Below are positions 37,501 to 45,925 of a stretch of DNA of 64,000 nucleotides, piece by piece (positions within the stretch are counted from its first letter, which is position 1; the number at the start of each line of letters is the position of its first letter). Location of the stretch: NCBI GenBank assembly GCA_030141605.1, contig JAQGDQ010000092.1, positions 595,730-659,729 of the forward strand, given 5' to 3'. The notes below the pieces were generated by a model, which ran no database searches, was not told where the DNA came from, and saw only the letters and a program-made list of their open reading frames with translations. A program made the position numbers and the translations under genes. The stretch is from Tubiluchus corallicola (lineage: Eukaryota; Priapulida; Priapulimorpha; Priapulimorphida; Tubiluchidae).

Positions 37501-40500
37501 TTCGACAAGCTAGGTTTCACACAAAATGTCACGTTCCCATAGGACCACAAGATACTGCTGCTCCTAAGAATTCTATGATAAGAACACCCAGTATGCCAAT
37601 AAAAAACACCAGTACGACTCGTTTTCACGTACCAGAAAGTGTGCTTATGTCAAAACCGTTTCTGACTGCAGGAAAGAGCTGTGTATCTGTCTCTCGTGCT
37701 TCCAGCACTAGAGTAAGTTCCACAAAACTTTCTGGCGAGAACAACCCCAATGGAGCAAGCAGAGATACATGCTTAGTGCAGTCACATGAAGCTGCACAAC
37801 AACGACAGCCACATCGAATAATAACTGATGAAAGTAAAAGAAAATATTATCAATGTAACCGCTGCGGAGAAACATACAAATATTTAAGCCACATAACCAA
37901 GCACTTCAAAAAGCACCATCCAGATGGACGGCCTATATATAAATGCCGAATATGTTGCGCCACCTTTGTTCACAAATTCAAACACGACCGTCACATGCAC
38001 AGATATCACGAAGGAGAGAAAGTTGGAAGCAGACCCTACAACTGTGAGACTTGTGGAGCTGGATTTAAACACAAGAATCACTTGACTCGGCACATTCGTA
38101 TTCATACAGGTGAAAAACCCTACAGGTGTTCAATCTGCTCAACAGCATTTGCTTTATCTGGTAATTTAAACTACCACATGCGAATACATCGAGGGCAGAA
38201 GCCATTTCCCTGTGAACTATGCCAGATGAGATTTCGATCATCGTCACATTTAAAACACCACTTGAGAAGTATGCACAAGCATGATGGTAGAAGCCTCCGA
38301 GAAGTGTATGAACAGAGGTTACTCAATGAAACCATAATAATGATTAATCCATTGCAAGGTAATCCAATCGACCAGGATGACGATATGTCGGCTAACATAG
38401 ACAGTTCCTCTATGATCACATGCCGGCTAGCAAAGACAAGCTTCAAACATGGCATAACACATTCCAAGAATCAAGCTAATAAATCAGTAGAGTACCAGGA
38501 AAAACGAGCACTAGATTTGACAGGCTTTAAACAAGAAACAACACATTCCCAACAATGGGAGAGTAAAAGACCAAAAAAACCAGCACTAAACTTGAGCTTC
38601 AAACAAGAAAATAGCTTGAGTAAGCATTCAGAAACAAGAGCTATCGATCTAATAGAAACCAGTTTTCGCAAGAATCTGGAAACAGGAGTAGCAGATCTAG
38701 CCAAAATAAAACAAGAGCCAGATCTCGAAGACAAACGAACATGTTACAATTCTGATTAGCAGAATGTCAAGCGTAAGGAAGAAATATATATAACACATTT
38801 TAAATGTCGTGTGTCATACAGAGAGAGTTACTAAAATGAATTTCTTGAGTGTCTAAGGAAACTCAGCATAGTAATAGTCGTTTTTCAAATGAAAATGTAT
38901 AAAGTGCATTTTAACATATGCATAGTGCAGCATATTCACACATTTATGCCATAATCTAAGACAAAAAATAACCACAGTAAAAGTACATTCAAAATAAATA
39001 TTGGCTGTTGTGTTTATGACTTGATATTATAATTTACAAAATTAAAAGCCGTCAATTTTCTATCCAGTTCTGTTACTTTGTCAGTAAAAAGTTGTGAAAA
39101 GTATGTCACCGTTGCTACTTTCGCTGGTATTAACTTTATTTGTGCTGTTTACAGTTTATGTGCTCAATGCAGTAACCGTCATAAATAAACTGAAATATTA
39201 GATTTCTTGAACTTTTATATTTTCTTGAGCTCCTTCCCATGACAGACATTGATGAGTTTTTTCTAGCAGTCATCTCACTAGGCTCCATAAACTAGAATAT
39301 CTTTTACCCCAGTGATAAAGGAGTAATGCTGAATTAACTAAAATATCTAAACATGAGCAAGACTGTCAAGACAAATGGGATTGCAGATTCCCTAGGTACA
39401 GTGAGCAATTTATTTGGAACTATACAAAGTGTTCTAAGAGCATTTATTTTCGAATTCATTAAATCAGTTACTCCAGCAATGTTTAACGGCACATTCAGAC
39501 TAGCAAGTTTGTTCGCCAAGTAAACTTGCCAAGTAACTCGCCAAGTAAATCACAAACATGTTCAGATTAGAGGGCAAAACTTGCTGTGAGTTGCTCTCTG
39601 ACCCTAAGTGAGATCTGACACTCACTTTCCTATTCCCTGCAAAAAGTGACGAGTAGCCTGCCGAGGCATTCACACAGTAAACCAACTCGCAGCAACTGTC
39701 AGACAGTTTTCAATTTCTTGCCAACAGAAACTCACAAAGCAGGTCATCCTTGAGAGCGTGGCAAGAAAAGAAAATTTGTGGCAGAAAATTCTCTAGTCTG
39801 AATGTGCCGTTACTTACGAAAATGGTTGTGGGCCAAGTTTTTTGAGCAACTATGCATCCTAAAAAAATTCAAGTAGTAATGGAATAATGACTGTGTGACA
39901 ACTTTTAACTTTCTAAGACGTAATAATTTCCTAGTCAATCATTCAATTACTTCACCCATGTATAATTTAGGAAAATGGTTTGTTACTTGAGAATATCTAG
40001 CAGTTACTGGTGAATTTTAAAATAATACTTTAGCTTTAGCTCTACTATTATTTATTTTGAAAGCAAGGTATTCATCTTTGGAGATCTTCTGACATAAAGT
40101 TCTATACCTTCACAGTGTCATGGAGTTCTCGCTTCATTAGACCTCGTGCACGGTCGAGTATATCTTGACATTTCTTATTAGCAAATAAAACATTGATGTT
40201 TTCTGCATATTCCAACAAGGCCCGGTCACTTTCAGTTAAAAACTGCAGCTGTAATAGACTAGTCTGCAACCACATTGTATCACTGATAACTTCATCAAAT
40301 TGCTGAAGGTGATCAGCACGTGTTGGTATTGCCTTAGCCAAGCAATCTTTGATTACGCTCTCACAAAACTCGTCTCTAACTAACGAGCTCAGTTTGTCCA
40401 TTAATGTGGGACTCAAAGAATCCTGAACTACAGTAGTTTGTGTCAAGTTTTCATGCAAAAACTCGAATACGGTTAAAATATCTTGAAAGACTTTTTTGGG

Positions 40501-43132
40501 TTTTGTAGCTGATTTCTGACTTGGAAACACAGTTACAGACTTTCCATCAGAAGTTTGTTTTACTTTTACAGTACACTCATAATTGATTATTTTACGAAAC
40601 ATTTGTTGCATTAGGTGAGTTGCAAATGTTTTCATAGGCCCGTCAAGCCGACCAAGATGATGCATACATTGCACTAGGATGGGAAACGCACATGCCTGCA
40701 CGGCGCTCTTATTGATTATTAACTCACAGCAGCTTGCATCATTGTCCTCCCAAAAATGCCATTGAATAACCTGTAAAAACAGTAAAATATTGGTATCTAA
40801 GACAGTCTAGGCTTTTTTTAATAATGTAAGTAACAGTAAAATTGTCTGCGTTCAAGTTCAAACAATAGTCATAATTTCACGTTTTACACATAAACTCATT
40901 TCAAATAAACAAATTTGTGTTCCATATACACAATATGTGATAAACTAACGTTTATATGTAGCATCACACAAAATTCTGATAAAAACAAAGTATCAGCTAT
41001 CCACAAAAGTCTCTTTAGGGTAAAAGTTTTTGTCACATACATGTAAAATGTATTTTGTGAAGGAAAATATAGCAAACTAAAATGCAGTCAAGTAATCAAA
41101 TCTTCAGGATCTTAACTGTATCTTTCTTCAAAATGGCAATTGCTTTCTTTTTTTCATCCATTATGACATTTTAGTATTTTTATGACATTACAGCAACACC
41201 AGTAACAGCAATAACAATAACATATCATTATGTCACTAATTTCACGACAACGTCAGCACAAAATTCATATATTCTACATGAAAAAGCTACCTTTCCCCAC
41301 AATTCACTAGTATCATATATAAGCTGTTCTTTCTTCAGTATGTGTTCTGTACGTAAAGCTTTCAGTACTTTAATTTCATCCATTCGTTTTTGAGAAGCAA
41401 GCTTGCTTATAAGTAGATTTATCTAAAAACACAAGACTACACTTCAATACAAAATTTAAATGCTGTTGTACAAATGAAATCAGATTGATTGGAAAATCAC
41501 TCAGTAAAGAAACTAAACATGTTACTTTCATACTTAATTGCTTAATTTGTAGCTTGTGCAGATAAAGTATGTTTATCATTACGCAATGTTTCACGAAAAG
41601 CGGGGGTCACTCGCCCCCAAGTTTTCATAAAATATCAATAAAACTTGAAAATTTGGGCCTTTTGATATATTTGTACATACTTATACACCCTTAGACAAAA
41701 TTAGTCAAATTACAATTGATAACGTTTCAATTTTTTTTATTCAAAAAATATGTAAGCCAGTATATAAATGCTGTAAAACAGCAAAGCAAAGTGACAGAAG
41801 ATTTATGAACTACAAAAGATGCTGCTACTTTACTTCGTACTACACTAAATTCTTTTGGAGACGAGCAATTCGCATTAAATAAACCAGCGATAAAATTATT
41901 TTTGAAAGACTTGAAAGATATACCTCTTCCACTGTCTTAGAAGCAGACAAAAAATTGCTATTTTTAACCATTTCGTCTACAGACTGCAGTTTTTCATGAA
42001 TAATGACAAGTTGCTCCAAAATAACCAACATTCCTTTAGATTCTTCATATTCTCTAAGCAAACTGCGAAATTCCGCTGATGATGTTTGTAACTGAGGTAA
42101 AATCTGTAAAGAACAGAATTAACGTGTTTACGCTTGAAATAAGCTAGCATCAATGCATTCAATTTACAACATAAAATGAAGCTCGGGCCTTTCTAACCAA
42201 TGTATATAAAAAGGTAGTAGTTATCTTTGAAAGTCGAGTTTAAGTACTTGGGTACTTCAGTATGGAACTTGGGCATGAACTTGTAGAAACATAAGCAGCC
42301 CATTAACTAAACCATCTCAGTAACCAGTTCCACTCCTACAAATGGCAATTTTGGCTAAAATTAACACAGGTATTAAAATTTTGCACACTCGCAAAGTTAT
42401 ACTATTGATATACCTACCTCACTTTCTATTTTTGTGGCAAGTGATTTCATGTCACAAGTAACAATGTCTACTCTAGTAGCCAGGTCCAGTGTACTGTCAA
42501 GAATTGGCATAAAATCGCCATAATGCTTCTGTAGCGTTTCGCATACTTCAGATTTCACTTGTTGAATTTGCTGCTTTAGTTTCTGTAATTGTGAGCCAAT
42601 GTCGTCCTTATGAAGCTTGCCTGGAAATGTAACAATATTATAGCAAAATTATTTATTCGGCATCTAATAATATATTAATTCATTATTGTGTTTGAGCTCA
42701 ATAAGGTAGCTTATAAATATTGTATCTAAAACAATTAACTTTTGTTAGAACCATTTGCTAAATTTTCAACTATGTAACAATGCCATTATACAACAGCTTT
42801 GCAATTTTTGGATTTATTTGTATAAAATCAGATTTACACTTACATAATTCACTAAGAAAACCCAGTTCAAAATTTTCCAATTTTTAGCTAATTTTAATTA
42901 AGGTTAAGTAAAAATGACAATCTATATCAAGGAAACAATGCGAAACAGTAACTGCAATGTTGAGCCGAAAAAATATAACTTTCCAAAATCTGAATAAGCT
43001 GCAGAAACCTGCAGTTAATGTTAAGATGCATAAATTCTTAAGCAGATTATAGGTGGACCATTAGAACGAGTCCTAAATATTCTTACCAGCAGTGGCCAGC
43101 ACTTCTGTTACAAATGAAGGAGTTGTCATCAT
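28579..43132 (-). CDS. ZW10: ZW10 kinetochore / ER-Golgi tethering protein, complete, 11 coding exons
   Basis: ZW10 works in the ROD-Zwilch-ZW10 complex, which recruits dynein and checkpoint proteins to kinetochores, and in the NAG-RINT1-ZW10 tether for Golgi-to-ER vesicles. Coding exons in transcript order on minus: 43132-43087, 42620-42418, 42103-41924, 41422-41291, 40770-40108, 34979-34819, 34227-34052, 32631-32422, 32058-31921, 30065-29932, 28821-28579. They join in frame to 761 residues (human 779). Matches to my memory of human ZW10 run the whole length: FVTEVLA near the start, NVLFANKKCQDIL then HDTVK at the end of exon 5, FKLPTCRI in exon 6, VHHNNCM and GSATFIDLVP in exon 8, and the C-terminus RWAEGKGPLAA, then LIRALFQNT and RAAVLAKI. 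The start has two consecutive ATGs (43130-43132 and 43127-43129); the first is used here. Intron 5 (34980-40107) contains another gene on the opposite strand. Identification is secure. Confidence 0.96.
28992..29189. repeat. Direct duplication of about 80 bp in ZW10 intron 10
   Basis: Copies at 28992-29071 and 29107-29189 share AAAGAAAAACAT, GTGTAGCA, CGACATCATCTTGTC-like and CCAAAGATGTCTGTC blocks, with a period of about 117 bp. No coding meaning seen. Confidence 0.75.
30239..30299. repeat. Perfect 27-bp direct repeat
   Basis: The 27-bp unit containing GTTCAAGCTAATTTGTATC occurs at 30239-30265 and 30273-30299, just left of the Tigger-like element in ZW10 intron 9. Being perfect, it is probably a recent local duplication. 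Confidence 0.8.
30324..31192. mobile_element. Non-autonomous Tigger/pogo-like DNA transposon, copy 1
   Basis: Inverted ends: left TACAGTAGGCGCCACTTAAT, right (reverse complement) TACAGTAGGCGCTTTATTAT. The flanking TA at both ends fits a TA target duplication. CAGT-starting termini that continue into a TTAATAGAC-like block are typical of pogo/Tigger elements. It is about 869 bp, without a transposase frame. It lies in ZW10 intron 9, and its right half recurs at 31496-31835. Confidence 0.72.
31496..31835. mobile_element. Truncated second copy of the same Tigger-like element
   Basis: Shares with the right half of 30324-31192 the ordered blocks GGTTAACTGCAG, GACAGATTCAAAG, GTAAAAGCTCTTT, CTTATTTTAAGTAC, GAGTCAA and TTTGAATAG, and ends in GTATCCACTGTA, a diverged form of the same terminus. 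No left inverted repeat is visible before 31496, so it is truncated or was broken before fixation. Confidence 0.68.
35296..35412. mobile_element. MITE, diverged short copy (same family as 39484-39812)
   Basis: Left end TAACGGCATGCTCAGATG; right end, reverse-complemented, TTATGGCACGTTCAGACG. Both are variants of the TAACGGCACATTCAGACTAG terminus of the copy at 39484. The interior is about 80 bp and non-coding. Confidence 0.6.
37125..38759 (+). CDS. Intronless C2H2 zinc-finger protein nested antisense in ZW10 intron 5
   Basis: Single-exon frame of 544 codons, a probable nuclear DNA-binding transcription factor. Fingers by residue: CKKC..H at 64-84; a degenerate finger at 94-110; 116-136; 244-264; 274-295; 307-327; 335-355; 363-384. 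The last three form a tandem array with one canonical TGEKPY linker (328-333) and are the likeliest DNA-binding core. Residues 140-235 are low in complexity (S/T/N/P). The tail (438-544) is a series of diverged repeats, each starting with F-K and ending in A-[LI]-[DN]-L, with psi-K-x-E SUMO consensus sites FKQE (468-471), FKQE (492-495) and IKQE (528-531). ALDLT and ALNLS resemble CtBP-docking PxDLS. ATG 37125 is the first in frame and sits in a coding-like context (ACAAACATGGC). The frame is intact, so it is probably functional. No orthologue recognised. Confidence 0.85.
   Translation: MAKTPSCIPCNMVQPHSTNSGLTPSSSAVPTQQETYYAVPTEKAGDKKCTGISVPNETFAQQICKKCGIAFFLQSDLKSHIDNHDKIERQKFSCGLCLTEVENLRSLKMHMQTVLCDVCNIGFTCIRQARFHTKCHVPIGPQDTAAPKNSMIRTPSMPIKNTSTTRFHVPESVLMSKPFLTAGKSCVSVSRASSTRVSSTKLSGENNPNGASRDTCLVQSHEAAQQRQPHRIITDESKRKYYQCNRCGETYKYLSHITKHFKKHHPDGRPIYKCRICCATFVHKFKHDRHMHRYHEGEKVGSRPYNCETCGAGFKHKNHLTRHIRIHTGEKPYRCSICSTAFALSGNLNYHMRIHRGQKPFPCELCQMRFRSSSHLKHHLRSMHKHDGRSLREVYEQRLLNETIIMINPLQGNPIDQDDDMSANIDSSSMITCRLAKTSFKHGITHSKNQANKSVEYQEKRALDLTGFKQETTHSQQWESKRPKKPALNLSFKQENSLSKHSETRAIDLIETSFRKNLETGVADLAKIKQEPDLEDKRTCYNSD
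38993..38998 (+). terminator. Candidate polyadenylation signal of the nested zinc-finger gene
   Basis: AATAAA about 235 bp after the stop codon, on the zinc-finger strand. It lies inside ZW10 intron 5, so a transcript ending here would stay within the intron. Confidence 0.4.
39484..39812. mobile_element. MITE with perfect 20-bp terminal inverted repeats
   Basis: Left TAACGGCACATTCAGACTAG (39484-39503), right CTAGTCTGAATGTGCCGTTA (39793-39812), exact reverse complements. If the outermost TA pairs are target duplications, this is a TA-targeting (Tc1/mariner-like) MITE of about 325 bp. The interior has CCAAGTAA-type short repeats and no open frame. It lies in ZW10 intron 5, downstream of the zinc-finger gene. 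Confidence 0.85.
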
Positions 43133-43652
43133 CAAGTGTTTGCTAGCTTAGCTACATCATCATCTGAGCTTTATCTAAAAATGAAGACTATTAAAGTTTA
43201 AGTATTCTGTAAGATTTTAAATTTGTGTAATTATGCAATACATGATATGCTGCATATTGCATTTGTAAAAGAAAAGAGACATTTCATGAAATTTTTAATC
43301 TTCACACAACAAGCAAAACAAATGATAAAATTGAGATGCTCTTATGAAAATTTAATGTTAGTAAGTAACCAGATCTCTAGACAAATTATTTTAATGATTC
43401 CCAGCGCAATAAGAAAATAGAAAGGAATATACTGCAAATATTTCTTGTCATTCTGTATGGTTTGATGAACTTCACCAAATCAGCTTATTGAGTAGCCAGC
43501 TGCAAGGGATCTTGACAACAACAAGATGTGTATCACAAGGACAAAAGCAGAGAGCATATAGATTAACATTTTTCAATTATTAAGATGCATTTTTTTGCAA
43601 TGCACATAATTTTTTCATGATACTTTTATACATTTGATACTGTCTGACTTAC

Positions 43653-43737
43653 GTTTGCATCCTGCTAGGAAGTAAGGTAGGAGATTAGCAGCCAAAAACT
43701 GAAACTGCTCAACTAGTTTTCTCTCCGATTTCTCCTT
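43653..43737 (-). other. Orphan candidate exon upstream of ZW10
   Basis: On the minus strand, an acceptor-like CAATATACAG is followed by an 85-nt open stretch ending in a consensus donor, AAAC|GTAAGT. One frame reads KEKSERKLVEQFQFLAANLL and on to PYFLAGCK, which has coding-like composition (amphipathic, few rare residues). It is not part of ZW10 as I know it, and I found no partner exons. It could be a remnant of a gene broken by the LINE insertions that begin immediately beyond it, or chance. Confidence 0.28.
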
Positions 43738-43756
43738 CTGTATATTGTTTTTGTTG

Positions 43757-43780
43757 TATATATATATATATATATATATA
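43757..43780. repeat. (TA)12 microsatellite at the left edge of LINE A
   Basis: Pure TA dinucleotide run directly before the first LINE-derived sequence. A second TA run follows the same element's 3' end (45638 onward). Confidence 0.95.
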
Positions 43781-45637
43781 GTTCAAAGTGACCACTTAGT
43801 TATATCATGTAGCATCGAAGCTTCCCGGGAAGTTAAGATTACTAATTATAAGAAATATAACTTTTACAGAGCAGATTATACAGCTATAAGAAACTACTTA
43901 AACTCAATAGACTGGGATGTAATTTTTCAAGATAAAGATTTATTTGCCTGCAACAGCGCATTAGAAGAAACATTGCATATAGTAACAGATCTGTATGCAC
44001 CAGTGCAAAATCAAGGCAATAGTCAAAACCCAAAGTGGTTTAATAATGAAATAAAATCGAAACTCGGGCAGAAGAGAGCTGCTTGGAGAAAGTATCAAAG
44101 AACAGCTTCCCGTGCCAATTATAAACGATACGCTCGAACTAGGAATGATGTTACAACATTAGTTAGATCAGTGAGAAGAAACTTTGAGCAAAAATTGTCA
44201 GAAGAATGTAGTAGTAATCCTAAAGCATTCTGGGCATATGTAAATTCTAACTTAATGAAAAAAGAAAGGGTAAGACCCTTAAAAAGAGAAGATGGTAGTG
44301 TTGCCACTACTGATCAAGAACAGGCTAATGAATTAAAGAATTTTTTCACATCTGCCTATACAAACGAAGATACAAGCTAAATTCCTCAGCTACTACCAGT
44401 AACCGAGTATAAACTTGATGTGAGTAGTATCAGTGAATTAGAACTTGATCGAGTACCCCATCTGAGACTTCTTCAAAAGCTTGAAGCATACGGAATATGT
44501 GGTCACCTGCTAACATGGATTAATAGTTTTCTCTGTGGGAGAAAAGACAATGTGTAGTAGTTAATGGGCAAATGTGACCAGTGGCATACCACAGGGAAGT
44601 GTGCTTGGACCTATTTTATTCACTATTTACATAAATGATCTTCCTGAAGTTTTCAACTGCGGTAAGAGCCTGTTTGCAGATGACACTAAAATATATGGTA
44701 AAGCATGCTGCCTGGATGATTTTGAGGTCATGCAGAATAATATTAATTATGCCGACCAATGGTGTCGCCAATGGCAAATGGAATTTAACACCGAAAAATG
44801 TAAGGCATGGTACTGCAGGTCGTACATCTAAAATGGCACATGGACAAGGTTTTAAAGAAATTATAAGCATCACAGAAGAAAAAGATCTGGGTATTACCAT
44901 CGACAGTATGCTTAATTTTCAAACACATATAAACAACGTTGTCAATAAAGCACATGGAAGACTGACATTGATCAAACGTAGTTTCTCTTACCTTGACGGA
45001 TCTATGGTGACCAAGCTATATAAATCAATGGTTCGTCCTATTTTGGATTATGGTGATGTGATTTGGAGCCCAAATCGTCAAGACATGATAAGGAAAATTG
45101 AAAGTATACAACGTCGAGCTACTAGACTTGTACCTGCCATTTCTCATTTACCATATGTTGCAAGACTTAGGATTCTGGGCCTTACAACTCTGAAGTACAG
45201 ATGCAAAAGACAAGATTTAATCCAAACATTTCGTATTCTTAAACTTAAAGGTATAGAAACCATCAACAGTGAAATATTTTTCCATTGACAGACATATCAT
45301 AGTACCAGAGGTCACTCCTACAAAATCAAGAAGAGAACAGTTCCCAAAACATGGAGTAGAAGAAGATTCACATTGGCAAGGCGAGTAATTAATGAGTGGA
45401 ACACGCTGCCTGACCATGTAGTTCAAGCATCCAATCCTGTTTAAATATTGGAAAAACAATGCTGAAAAATATATAGACCCCAGGTTGCCACAATGGCAAC
45501 AAGAAACCCTGTGCTACACTTCATGATCGCAGTGTGGCCACCTATTATGTTATTTTTTATATTGATAAAGTAAACAAGGAAGAGTGCAGAGGTCCATAAG
45601 CTATTTATGCTTAACCGCTATCCTTCGACGGTAACGG
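43781..45637 (+). mobile_element. LINE A: 5'-truncated, internally deleted, decayed
   Basis: A jockey/CR1/I-type non-LTR retrotransposon. 43781-44380 encodes the end of the endonuclease region and the basic linker (KPWF-like PKWFNNEIKSKL, then K/R-rich). 44385-44560 has lost reverse-transcriptase motifs 1-3: the frame resumes near a G-x-x-x-H-L-L-x-W-I segment and then gives SGIPQGSVLGP (about 44576) and the catalytic FADDTK box (about 44670). A frameshift near 44815 leads to EEKDLGITID, then the thumb/C-terminal region ending around 45440 with an N-E-W-N-T-L-P signature. Several stops and shifts make it non-functional. The 3' boundary is taken at the TA run. Confidence 0.85.
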
Positions 45638-45668
45638 TATATATATATATATATATATACATATATAC
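45638..45668. repeat. TA microsatellite at the 3' end of LINE A
   Basis: Nearly pure TA run with two interruptions. It could be the template-derived tail of LINE A. Confidence 0.9.
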
Positions 45669-45925
45669 AATACATTTTATGCAATATGGTTTCGAGAAAA
45701 CAAATTAAGCCTAAGACAATCTTACATGTTTCGGATAAAGTTGCAATAAAACCGTACATTATCTGAATTGGCGCAGAAATTGAACTTTACCTCGTACCGC
45801 AAGACAAGAGATCTTTAATTTTTAAGTCGATGATGGTTTACTTTATAAATTCTACCTTATGGATTTTATTTTACGTTCACTTTCTTTTACAGTCTGCTTT
45901 AATATATTTGGCCATGTACACTACT

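Larger units (their letters stand above)
34980..40107 (-). other. ZW10 intron 5 (5.1 kb), host of a nested gene
   Basis: The largest ZW10 intron. It carries the antisense zinc-finger gene at 37125-38759 and two copies of one MITE family (35296-35412 and 39484-39812), one on each side of it. Bounded on the minus strand by GTATAG at 40107 and a TTTCAG acceptor ending at 34980. The remaining sequence is A+T-rich, with no further coding signal. Confidence 0.85.
43133..43780. other. ZW10 upstream region
   Basis: Stretch between the ZW10 start and the first LINE. It should hold the ZW10 5' UTR and promoter, with no recognisable motif. It contains the orphan candidate exon at 43653-43737 and ends in a TA microsatellite (43757-43780). 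The plus-strand frame 43223-43420 has no family resemblance. Confidence 0.4.
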
